Assembly: GCA_001751155.1 (NCBI GenBank)
Contig: MAXR01000084.1
Location: 1-8,380 of the forward strand
From: Desulfuromonadales bacterium C00003068
GTDB lineage: Bacteria > Desulfobacterota > Desulfuromonadia > Desulfuromonadales > Desulfuromonadaceae
DNA length: 8,380 nucleotides
Direction of reading: 5' to 3'
Of the stretch, positions 1 through 7,350 are shown piece by piece. Made by a program: the position numbers and the translations under genes. Position 1 is the first letter of the stretch, and the number at the start of each line of letters is the position of its first letter. Under the pieces are notes generated by a model. The model had not been told where the DNA came from, made no database searches, and saw only the letters and a list, made by a program, of their open reading frames with translations.

Positions 1-107
1 TGCTTAGATATTGCTACAGGACTGGTGCATTTCAAGACCCCGATTGTGCCGCGAAAAAGGAATTTTATCCTGAAACCGTAGAAGTCTTTTTTTGCAATAC
101 AGATTGA
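1..107 (+). CDS. C-terminal fragment of an upstream gene, possible zinc-ribbon protein (partial at left edge)
   Basis: Reading from base 3 gives 34 codons and a TGA at 105-107. The peptide includes YCYRTGAFQDPDCAAKKEF. The core C-Y-x-x-G-x-F-x-x-P-D resembles the C-terminal half of small 'putative zinc ribbon' proteins (PF12674 type), which usually read C-x-x-C-Y-x-x-G-x-F-x-x-P-D. The first Cys of that pair would be the Leu at the window edge, so either the metal site has decayed or the resemblance is fortuitous. The tail after the motif is about 20 residues, shorter than I expect for that family. Another frame also stays open to a TAG at 79-81 but shows no recognisable motif. The start lies outside the window. 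Call based on motif recognition only. Confidence 0.35.
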   Translation, partial: LRYCYRTGAFQDPDCAAKKEFYPETVEVFFCNTD

Positions 108-194
108 GACGGCTAAAGCTATTCAGTATCGATATCGTGTAGACCTTAAAAGAATAAAGCTATCGCTAACAAAACTAAACTATATGGAATCCCA
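108..194 (+). promoter_or_regulatory. Leader/promoter region of the autotransporter gene
   Basis: Short intergenic stretch. It carries a 9-bp direct repeat TAAAGCTAT at 114-122 and 155-163, 41 bp apart (about four helical turns), with a perfect 8-bp palindrome CGATATCG at 130-137 between the copies. This could be an operator, but nothing identifies the regulator. The ribosome-binding site is weak: TGGAA at 185-189, about six bases before the ATG at 195. I see no convincing -35/-10 pair. Confidence 0.25.
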
Positions 195-3100
195 ATGCGC
201 AAAGTAATATTATATCTAGCTCTTGCCTGCTCAGTTCTATCCTCCCCAGCCCACTCCTACGAAACAATTACTGTCGGAAATTTTGAAGCTCAACTTCTCG
301 CCCCTGGTGAAACAGCCTACGTTGTCGGAGTAACAGTTAGTGACGATGGTTATACAGAGGATTATCGAAATACGGCAACAGGAGGCGAAGCGTGGACTCA
401 GGACCAGATAGATGCGATCACCAGAAGCTTGCAAACACTGGACCAGAGTTTTGCCACCAACAGCCCAAACAGAAAAATGCAAATTGCTTTTTGTTTAGAG
501 GAAGGGATGTATCTCGGAAACTCACTCGGCACCCTAATTGTTGACCAAGCCAAAGAAAATATGGTCTCAACTGGCGAGTTGCTCCTGCGTGACAATATTC
601 CGACAAATAACATCCTAGGTAGTGTCGACGACGTTATCACCATTTTCACATCCGTTCCACTGCACTACAGCCCAGAGGCTCCTGACCACCGGACATATGA
701 CTTTCAAGCAACGGTAACCCACGAAATACTTCATGCCATGGGTATTATGAACGGCAATACCAGTGATGGAACGTACCCTAACGGAATCACAAGGTGGGAT
801 TCCTTGCTGGCTGACACCAACGGCCAGACGACGTCAAGCAATCCCCCTTCCATTACACCAACGGGTGAACTCGGTACGGTTTTTTGGACTGGAGAGGCTG
901 CCAATACGACTTATGGCGGACCTATTTCAATACAAACTTTTGCAAATCAATATTGGTCAGGTAGTACACTTTCCCACCCAGATACTCCGGGAGAATTGAT
1001 GCACTATCAGGGGTTTCCTTTAGATTTCCCAAGAGCGCCGAACAAGCTACTGCTTGATATGTACCGCGATATGGGTTGGGATATAAACGATAGTTATTAT
1101 GAGAGTTTTGGCCCCACATATTACGAAAATGATAGCAGTATAACTAACACAGACAACTTCGAAACAAGCCACAGCTACACCTACAGTATGTACGTTAATG
1201 GCAACAATAATTTAATTGAACAAAATGGTGAGTTAAAAACAACCAAAGAGCAATCCAACACCCTCTATGTATGGGGGGTGGGAAACAACATCAGGGTGAA
1301 TGGAACACTATCAGCCGAGGAAAACTACTCCCACGCACTCTACTCATTTGGTGTATCGAATCAGATATTTATTGACAGTGACGCAACCCTGAGCGCTAAG
1401 GGGGATGGTTCAGTTGGCATTTTACTTTATGGTTACTACAACTCAATTTTTCACTCTGGAACCACCCTTGCCAGCGATGGTGCAACAGCTATTCGAGTCG
1501 ATAATCAATGGGCTGACTGGGGGTACTGGCTGCATACATCACTGCACATTCAAACAGGCTCAGAGATCGTTGGCGATATTATCAACACTGATCCTGCTCA
1601 TCCGGCTAATATCACCTATGGTCGTAACTATGCCAGCGATGGTAGCTATAGTGCTGATCCCGATTTCAATTTTACCTACAATGATGAAATACTAGGAAAT
1701 TGGAACCATACCGTTACGGCAGGCACGCTAAGCTTAGGAGCTTCTGCGATTATCGAAGGCAATATGGAGAATTACGGCACCCTAGTCGGTAACGGTTCCT
1801 TTGGTGGCGATGTGACCAATCATGGTATTATTGCTCCGGGTAATTCGATTGGTAAACTAACCATTAGCGGAGATCTCACCCAAAGCAGCAGTTCTGACGT
1901 GCAGATAGAATTTGGTGACGGTGGCTACGATCAACTGGTGGTGAGCGGTACAGCACATCTCGACGGCTCACTGTCACTCATCCCCATCGGTTACCTTGCA
2001 CCAGGTAGCCATCAATTCATCAATGCGGGCGGCTTTGCTGGTAACTTTGCAACGGTAAACAACTTTTCAAGCAGTATCCTGCAAACCTCTGCCTCTAGTC
2101 TAAATCCGAGCAGTTTCACCCTAGCGCGTAATAGTTACTCATCAGTAAGTGAAAGCCAGCAACAAAGTATAGCCAGCTCTTTTGATAGAACTCGACCGAC
2201 GGCAAACGGTGACATGGCAGAGACTCTCAATCTCATGGATTTGATGAATCTTGCTGATATCAGGCAGGCAATAGACGATTTTTCACCCTATTTCCACAAC
2301 TCTGTTACCACAGCACTTTTAGACAACATCAGAACCAGATCAACATTCTTACAAAACAAAATAAAAAGAGATGAGGCAAAACGTCAATCTCCCCTGTGGA
2401 TCACGGGCTACGGCGGTAATACTCATTACGACAACACAACTACCAGCAGCGACTTTAAAACACAATATTCCGGTATTATGTTGGGCTATGACAAACAATT
2501 TGAATCAGGACTACAACTAGGTGTGGCAACCTCGTACACTGATTTTGAACTAAACGAAAAAGCGACAACCAGCAACGCATCGGGTTCTGTTTACGCTGGC
2601 CATCTTTATGGCTCATGGTCACCACAGTCACATGATGCGATCTACCTGCAATCAACTTTAAGCATCGGCGTTACCAACTCTGAAACCAATAGCAATATAC
2701 CCTTTTTAGGCAGAACAGCCACCAGCGACCACGATGCAATCTATTACTCGGCCTTTATTGGTGGTGGCTACAAACAACAGTTTAACAATTGGACTCTTGA
2801 GCCACGGGCGGGGTTTGAGTACATCAACCTCAATGAAGACAGTTTTACAGAACATGGCGCAGAAGCCGCCGCCCTCGCTATCCACTCAAAAGATTCCGAT
2901 GCATTGGTAAGTTCACTTGGATTTGAAATTAGCCACACCTTTGATCTGGGCAATGGGTCATTAGTGCCTAGCTTTCGTGCTGATTGGTTTCATAATTTCT
3001 CCGCGCAGGAAGAAAACACCATCGCCACCTTACAAAACGGTGAAACGTTTCGTGTCACTGGTCGTGAGGCCAGCAAAAATGCCTTAGAACTAGCTGTTGG

Positions 3101-3215
3101 ATTAAAAGTACTCGTGAGTGATACGCTACATGGCACTCTTGATTATCAATACACGCTTGCCGACAATCAAAATGGAGCCCATTTATTGAGTACAGGTCTT
3201 AGTTATTGTTTTTAA
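195..3215 (+). CDS. Autotransporter (type Va) with zincin-like N-terminal domain and beta-barrel translocator
   Basis: 1006 residues. The N-terminus (MRKVILYLALACSVLSSPAHS) is a Sec signal peptide with likely cleavage near residue 21. Residues ~22-300 look like a metzincin-type peptidase. They contain HEILHAMGIMN (His176, Glu177, His180, Gly183), then a LMHYQGF segment near 268 that could be the Met-turn, then LLLDMYRDMGW near 285-293, a tail common after matrixin-like active sites. The third zinc ligand position (186) is Asn instead of His/Asp. Residues ~305-645 are Gly/Asn/Ser-rich short strands typical of a beta-helical passenger, with the APGNSIGKL motif near 550 that precedes autochaperone regions. 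Residues ~650-733 contain the pre-barrel helix. The barrel runs from about 735 (PLWITGYGG) to a terminal Phe (GLSYCF), the usual C-terminal signature. The product should be surface-displayed or released. A proteolytic role is inferred, and the substrate is unknown. Stop TAA. Confidence 0.9.
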   Translation: MRKVILYLALACSVLSSPAHSYETITVGNFEAQLLAPGETAYVVGVTVSDDGYTEDYRNTATGGEAWTQDQIDAITRSLQTLDQSFATNSPNRKMQIAFCLEEGMYLGNSLGTLIVDQAKENMVSTGELLLRDNIPTNNILGSVDDVITIFTSVPLHYSPEAPDHRTYDFQATVTHEILHAMGIMNGNTSDGTYPNGITRWDSLLADTNGQTTSSNPPSITPTGELGTVFWTGEAANTTYGGPISIQTFANQYWSGSTLSHPDTPGELMHYQGFPLDFPRAPNKLLLDMYRDMGWDINDSYYESFGPTYYENDSSITNTDNFETSHSYTYSMYVNGNNNLIEQNGELKTTKEQSNTLYVWGVGNNIRVNGTLSAEENYSHALYSFGVSNQIFIDSDATLSAKGDGSVGILLYGYYNSIFHSGTTLASDGATAIRVDNQWADWGYWLHTSLHIQTGSEIVGDIINTDPAHPANITYGRNYASDGSYSADPDFNFTYNDEILGNWNHTVTAGTLSLGASAIIEGNMENYGTLVGNGSFGGDVTNHGIIAPGNSIGKLTISGDLTQSSSSDVQIEFGDGGYDQLVVSGTAHLDGSLSLIPIGYLAPGSHQFINAGGFAGNFATVNNFSSSILQTSASSLNPSSFTLARNSYSSVSESQQQSIASSFDRTRPTANGDMAETLNLMDLMNLADIRQAIDDFSPYFHNSVTTALLDNIRTRSTFLQNKIKRDEAKRQSPLWITGYGGNTHYDNTTTSSDFKTQYSGIMLGYDKQFESGLQLGVATSYTDFELNEKATTSNASGSVYAGHLYGSWSPQSHDAIYLQSTLSIGVTNSETNSNIPFLGRTATSDHDAIYYSAFIGGGYKQQFNNWTLEPRAGFEYINLNEDSFTEHGAEAAALAIHSKDSDALVSSLGFEISHTFDLGNGSLVPSFRADWFHNFSAQEENTIATLQNGETFRVTGREASKNALELAVGLKVLVSDTLHGTLDYQYTLADNQNGAHLLSTGLSYCF

Positions 3216-3331
3216 AGGAACCCAATGGGCTGTGAGCACAATGGATATCAGATTTTCATCTCTTCCTGGCGTTTAGATTTACGACATAAGAAGACCAGAA
3301 CAGTTTCACTCTCTGAACAAACTGAAGTGAC

Positions 3332-3338
3332 AAGGAGA
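3332..3338 (+). promoter_or_regulatory. Strong ribosome-binding site for cstA
   Basis: AAGGAGA lies seven to nine bases before the ATG at 3344 and fixes the cstA start. The 128-bp gap after the autotransporter stop also contains a CAGTTT/AAACTG inverted repeat (3301-3306 and 3319-3324), just upstream of this site. Its function is unknown. No clear terminator follows the autotransporter, so read-through into cstA is possible. Confidence 0.6.
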
Positions 3339-3343
3339 AAAGA

Positions 3344-4819
3344 ATGATCACATTCATTTGTGCAGTGATCGTATTACTGGCTGCATATTTCACTTATGGA
3401 CGATTTGTCGAAAAGACATTTGGCGCCGACCAAAACCGAGTAACACCTGCAACGACAAATGCAGATGGGGTTGATTATGTTCCGATGAACACGATGAAAG
3501 TCTATCTCATTCAGTTTTTGAACATTGCTGGATTAGGACCGATTTTTGGTCCAATTATGGGCGCACTGTATGGCCCCGCTGCATTTTTGTGGATTATCGT
3601 TGGCTCTATTTTCGCTGGCGGTGTACATGACTACATGTCAGGGATGATGTCAGTTAGAACTGGCGGTATAAGTATTGCTGAGATATCGGGCGATTACTTG
3701 GGTGAATTCAGTCGCTATGCGATGCTGTTTATCAGCGTGATACTGCTACTTTTTGTTGGTGTTGTATTTATCGTCGGCCCTGCATCTCTTTTAGCAAACT
3801 TGACATTTGACACCTCAGGTACGGGTGTATTTGAGGGTACAATCTTTGGCAATAAATCCTTTTGGGTTGCAATTATCTTTGCCTACTATTTTGTGTCAAC
3901 CATTGTTCCAGTAGACAAAGTGATCGGTAAGGTCTATCCATTTTTTGGTGCAGTATTGATGTTCATGGCCGTTGGTGTTGCTGGGGCGATGATTGTTGAT
4001 GGACTAGCGATTCCAGAACTAACCGACATCGCGAGAGTTACCCACCCTGCTGGAACTCCTGTATGGCCAGCACTTTTCTTCACCATCAGCTGTGGGGCTC
4101 TGAGTGGTTTTCATGCGACTCAATCACCGTTGATGGCCCGAACCATAAAAAATGAGACATTAGGTCGTAGAGTCTTTTATGGCGCAATGATCACCGAGGC
4201 AATCATCGCGATGATTTGGGCGGCAGTTGGTATGGCGTATTTCCCTGAAGGGCTCAATGGCCTAAGTGACGTCCTAACTCAAGGTGGCCCAGGTCTTGTC
4301 GTCAATAAAGTGGCGGTTGGCTACCTAGGCGTTAGCGGTGGTTTGCTCGCTATTCTTGGTGTTATTGTTGCCCCAATCACCTCGGGTGACACAGCATTTC
4401 GTTCTATCCGTTTGACCATTTCGGATCGATTAAAGATGCCGCAAGGGAAAATCATCAATCGTTTGATCATTGCTGTCCCTATCTTTGTTATTGCGTTCTT
4501 GATCACCAAAATTGGTTTTAAATCGATCTGGATGTACTTCACATTCTCGAATCAATTATTATCGACATTTGTCCTTTGGACAGCCACCGCATATCTTTAC
4601 CAACATGGACGAAACTTTTGGATTTCGGCAGCACCGGGAGTATTCATGACGGCGAGCTTAGTTGGTTATATCTTAACAGCAAAAGAATTCCCCTTTGGTT
4701 TATCTCAGGAAATTGCCGTTAACAGTGGATTTCTGACGGCTGCTGCTGCGATGTTGCTTTTGATTAAAATGACCGTTATAACAAAAAAAAGTAAACACAA
4801 CGATTCATGCAAGAGCTAA
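3344..4819 (+). CDS. cstA: CstA-family carbon starvation / pyruvate (or peptide) transporter, short form
   Basis: 491 residues, highly hydrophobic throughout, with more than ten predicted membrane-spanning stretches; an inner-membrane carrier. Family signatures include QFLNIAGLGPIFGPIMGALY near residues 57-76, the adjacent AGGVHDYMSGMMSVRTGG segment near 91-108, GFHATQSPLMART near 255-268, and SGDTAFRSIRLTISD near 347-361. CstA and BtsT (YjiY) of E. coli import pyruvate with protons, and CstA was earlier linked to peptide use in starvation. E. coli CstA has about 700 residues; this belongs to the shorter ~480-500-residue class that lacks the extended C-terminal part. The exact substrate is therefore inferred. 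A strong Shine-Dalgarno supports the start. It converges on the mepK operon with only 40 bp between the stop codons and no obvious terminator hairpin there. No link to the autotransporter is evident beyond shared orientation. Confidence 0.9.
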   Translation: MITFICAVIVLLAAYFTYGRFVEKTFGADQNRVTPATTNADGVDYVPMNTMKVYLIQFLNIAGLGPIFGPIMGALYGPAAFLWIIVGSIFAGGVHDYMSGMMSVRTGGISIAEISGDYLGEFSRYAMLFISVILLLFVGVVFIVGPASLLANLTFDTSGTGVFEGTIFGNKSFWVAIIFAYYFVSTIVPVDKVIGKVYPFFGAVLMFMAVGVAGAMIVDGLAIPELTDIARVTHPAGTPVWPALFFTISCGALSGFHATQSPLMARTIKNETLGRRVFYGAMITEAIIAMIWAAVGMAYFPEGLNGLSDVLTQGGPGLVVNKVAVGYLGVSGGLLAILGVIVAPITSGDTAFRSIRLTISDRLKMPQGKIINRLIIAVPIFVIAFLITKIGFKSIWMYFTFSNQLLSTFVLWTATAYLYQHGRNFWISAAPGVFMTASLVGYILTAKEFPFGLSQEIAVNSGFLTAAAAMLLLIKMTVITKKSKHNDSCKS

Positions 4820-4859
4820 CTTATTTACCCCTATGTGTCAGGATATTTTTCGCCTCAAT

Positions 4860-5411
4860 TTACCAGGTGCGACTTCTCCCTGTATCCAAATGGACAAAAT
4901 CTGATTTTGCATAGTAGCCCACACCACCGGAACGTAGATTGGCAGCGACATCTCTTAGGTTGCACGTGGAGAGGTTTCTGATCCTGATATCTATGGCCTG
5001 ACCTTTCATGTGTAGGCTTTTTTTAGCCACGCCGGTGCTGTTACCTTGCAACAGTTGATTGGTTTCAGCTGAACGGTATCCTGATATTACCTCGATAATT
5101 CCATCATTATGAGTGCGTGTTTTTACTGCACTGATAATGTCCAGCAGTCCTGAGTCAATTGGATGAATTGCACCGGTGCGGAAATCTCTTAGAAATGTAT
5201 TTATTTTTGCTTGATTCGCTACAGAGAGTATTCCCGGTACATGATTTATCTGTAGCTGCTCTCCGGTATGAGTATGGAAAAAAGTGAGCGCTTGCATTGG
5301 TTCTCTGCTTGCAAACACAGCAAGGGGAGAGGTAAAGCACATTCCAGCCATCAACAGGCCAGATCGTTTAAGAAACTGGCGTCGATCTATTTTTGTATTC
5401 TTTATGATAAT
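4860..5411 (-). CDS. mepK: YcbK/MepK-type murein endopeptidase (DUF882, M15-like), Tat-exported, non-AUG start
   Basis: With an ATT start at 5411 the product has 183 residues, almost the same length as E. coli MepK/YcbK (about 182). It shows the family's zinc motifs: SLHMKGQAID (His134, Asp141), GGVGYY, and FVHLDTG (His174), plus the SGYRS signature. MepK is a periplasmic Zn endopeptidase that cleaves mDAP-mDAP (3-3) and also D-Ala-mDAP cross-links. Residues 9-15 read DRRQFLK, a textbook twin-arginine motif, followed by a hydrophobic stretch and cleavage after AVFA near residue 34. No ATG, GTG or in-frame CTG lies upstream of the RR. The first TTG (5354) and ATG (5351) would delete it. GGAG at 5421-5418 sits six bases before ATT (5411) and nine before ATC (5408), so AUU or AUC initiation is most likely; a stop at 5429-5427 limits the choice. 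Second gene of the operon, 32 nt after the L,D-transpeptidase. Function sure; exact start less so. Confidence 0.85.
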   Translation of the reverse strand: MIIKNTKIDRRQFLKRSGLLMAGMCFTSPLAVFASREPMQALTFFHTHTGEQLQINHVPGILSVANQAKINTFLRDFRTGAIHPIDSGLLDIISAVKTRTHNDGIIEVISGYRSAETNQLLQGNSTGVAKKSLHMKGQAIDIRIRNLSTCNLRDVAANLRSGGVGYYAKSDFVHLDTGRSRTW

Positions 5412-5417
5412 AAGTTT

Positions 5418-5422
5418 CTCCG
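5418..5422 (-). promoter_or_regulatory. Ribosome-binding site that points to a non-AUG start of mepK
   Basis: CGGAG on the minus strand. Spacing is six bases to ATT at 5411 and nine to ATC at 5408, both good. No comparable site precedes the TTG at 5354. It lies within the 32-nt gap after the upstream stop codon (5446-5444), so translational coupling from the transpeptidase gene is plausible. Confidence 0.5.
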
Positions 5423-5443
5423 TTTGTTAATTACAGATCGGTA

Positions 5444-7117
5444 TCAGTTAACCACGTCACCTGAGAAAAGTGCCTGTCCTAGTTTTTTATCCCGATCATA
5501 GAGGTCACTGCTGAAATAAACGAGGCCATCCCCACCTACCCATGTGGTCTGATAGGTAATATGTACGGGTACTGGTGTCTCAGCTACGACCACCTTTGTT
5601 TCACCCTGTTGGATAATTTCTTCAATTTCGCCTCGATCCCAACTTATTTCTCCATGAGAGAGGATAAATTTCGCAAGCCCGAGAGGGTCACTGACCCGAA
5701 TGCACCCATGGCTAAAGTCCCTTTGTTTCCTTTGAAACAGCTGCGGATTGCTTGTCGCATGCATATAAACTTCATACTTGTTTGGAAAAATAAATTTAAC
5801 ATCGCCCAGAGCATTCCAAGGTCCAGGGTCCTGTCTCAGCTTAAAGAGTGATATCTGGGACTTGGAAATGGTGGCCCAGTCCATAGTAGTGGAGTCCATC
5901 TCTACAGCATCAGCTTTCCAGCTGGGGAAAAGTCGGATATGTCGTTTTACCAGATGCAAAGGGTCATTACGAAGGCCAAGTAGCTCCTCATCTTGAGCAA
6001 TACTGGGAGGAATATTCCAAAATGGATTAAACGTGACATACTGAACACGGTCACTGAAAACAGGCGTTTGATTCTGCTGTTTCCCAACAATTACCGGAAA
6101 ATTGAGTTTCATCTCCCCGTGGTCAAATCCGCTCAAGTTAAAGCTGGCAATGTTAACCAGAATGTATTTTTCCCCTAGAGAGTGCGCCTGCCATCTCCAG
6201 CGGGCCATATTGATCATGATTTTGCGCACAGCCTCATCTGCTGATATATTCATGGCGGCAAGAGTTTCGGGGCCGACAACCCCATCGGCATTCAGTCCGT
6301 GACGGGTCTGAAATTGTTTTAGGGAGGGCATAAGGGAGTATACGTATAGTGAATCATCCGTTACCGACACCATGAGATCCCCTGTCACGTCAAGACGCTT
6401 AACAACAGCGGTAACTCTATCACCACGGTCCCCTGGCCGGATGAATTCCCCCTGGGGTATTTGATTCCACCCTCCCCGTTGAACTAGTTCATGATAAATT
6501 TTAAGTGATTTTTTTAAATCGGTATAATGGCTATGGCTAGGCGGTAGTTCAGCGAAAAACACAGAAAGGTTCTTTGCCGCAAGAACCTTATCAACCGTTG
6601 CCAGTGGGTCAAAATCAGCGTCTCCAGCTTCGGCAAACAAAAGAGGGTCAATATCCCGAAGTTTAATTTGCCCACGACTGATATCATGGACGTATTTAAT
6701 CAGGTTAATGGTGATAAGGGTATCAAGCTGAGCAAGTTTATCAGGCGCCAAGGAACCCCATAACGCCATCATTTCATTGACACCATAATCGGTCGGACTC
6801 AATCCTTCGGTATCACTATTTTTTAACGTTTCAAGGATTTCAACTGCGCTTTTACTCGGTCCGCGAGAAGAGACCCACAGGGAAGAACGTCCATTTTTCT
6901 GATAGATATCCAACAGGCATAAATTACGGGGGACAGATGAAAGCTGCTGGTCTTTAAAACTTACGAGATCGAGGGAATAGCACTCCAGATATTCAGCCAT
7001 GGCTGGTGCCAGCGGGTCCGTGACATTATCGGTAGTAGCTTGGCACGGGGAAATCATAGCCATCACGATGAAAACGGCTAGAACAGGGATGAGGAAGAAC
7101 TGGTGACGTCGCCCCAT
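5444..7117 (-). CDS. ldtD: YcbB/LdtD-type L,D-transpeptidase (3-3 peptidoglycan cross-linking)
   Basis: 557 residues from the ATG at 7117. I chose this start because AAGGAG (7127-7122) precedes it and the product begins with a clean Sec signal peptide (MGRRHQFFLIPVLAVFIVMA, cleavage after PCQA near residue 27). The frame remains open to 7201, but the extra 28 residues lack a ribosome-binding site and would bury the signal. Order of domains: N-terminal scaffold region (~40-255), PG_binding_1 repeat (LKQFQTRHGLNADGVVGPET, ~262-290), the family-typical MARWRW near 303, then the YkuD catalytic domain (~315-500) with YMHATSNP and SHGCIRVSDP, catalytic Cys472. These are the hallmarks of YcbB/LdtD, which joins mDAP to mDAP in the periplasm. 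E. coli LdtD has 615 residues, so this one is somewhat shorter. First gene of an operon with the MepK homologue. The subfamily is certain; whether it is the LdtD orthologue or a parallel paralogue is not. Confidence 0.9.
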   Translation of the reverse strand: MGRRHQFFLIPVLAVFIVMAMISPCQATTDNVTDPLAPAMAEYLECYSLDLVSFKDQQLSSVPRNLCLLDIYQKNGRSSLWVSSRGPSKSAVEILETLKNSDTEGLSPTDYGVNEMMALWGSLAPDKLAQLDTLITINLIKYVHDISRGQIKLRDIDPLLFAEAGDADFDPLATVDKVLAAKNLSVFFAELPPSHSHYTDLKKSLKIYHELVQRGGWNQIPQGEFIRPGDRGDRVTAVVKRLDVTGDLMVSVTDDSLYVYSLMPSLKQFQTRHGLNADGVVGPETLAAMNISADEAVRKIMINMARWRWQAHSLGEKYILVNIASFNLSGFDHGEMKLNFPVIVGKQQNQTPVFSDRVQYVTFNPFWNIPPSIAQDEELLGLRNDPLHLVKRHIRLFPSWKADAVEMDSTTMDWATISKSQISLFKLRQDPGPWNALGDVKFIFPNKYEVYMHATSNPQLFQRKQRDFSHGCIRVSDPLGLAKFILSHGEISWDRGEIEEIIQQGETKVVVAETPVPVHITYQTTWVGGDGLVYFSSDLYDRDKKLGQALFSGDVVN

Positions 7118-7201
7118 TTTACTCCTTTTCGCTGTATCCACGATCTCTTTCCGCATACAATAGAATACCTGTGAGGGAAGTGACTTGGTTGCAATAGACA
7201 A

Positions 7202-7350
7202 TTCAAAAAAGAGCTTCTGGAGCGCTCACCTTTTTAAAGCAAACGTAACAGAGTTGAAGTCTAATCAAGCTACACAACATAACCCAAACAAGACAACAAA
7301 ACCACCAAATAAATTTAATATCATTTTAAAGTGACAAGATCAATGAATAA
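7202..7350. other. Intergenic region upstream of the ldtD-mepK operon
   Basis: AT-rich, no supported gene. On the minus strand a weak sigma-70-like pair could drive ldtD: TTGATC (7343-7338), 17 bp, TATTAA (7320-7315). This would give a leader of about 195 nt. Close to ldtD there is a small inverted repeat GAGC/GCTC (7212-7215 and 7225-7228) flanked by A- and T-runs, which could fold as a short hairpin in the leader. Neither is strong. Confidence 0.2.

Noticed and set aside
3230..3247. CRP-like half site TGTGA upstream of cstA (cstA is CRP-controlled in E. coli)
   Set aside because: The second half site (TGGAT) matches TCACA poorly; TGTGAGCACA is a short palindrome that does not have the CRP spacing.
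4820..4859. Bidirectional terminator between cstA and mepK
   Set aside because: No stem-loop followed by a T-run can be drawn in the 40-bp gap.
5349..5354. TTG (5354) or ATG (5351) as the mepK start
   Set aside because: Either would cut off the RRQFLK twin-arginine motif that is in frame and contiguous just upstream, and neither has a Shine-Dalgarno.
7118..7201. Longer N-terminus for the L,D-transpeptidase starting at 7201 or 7156
   Set aside because: No ribosome-binding site at these starts, and the signal peptide would be internal; AAGGAG directly precedes ATG 7117.
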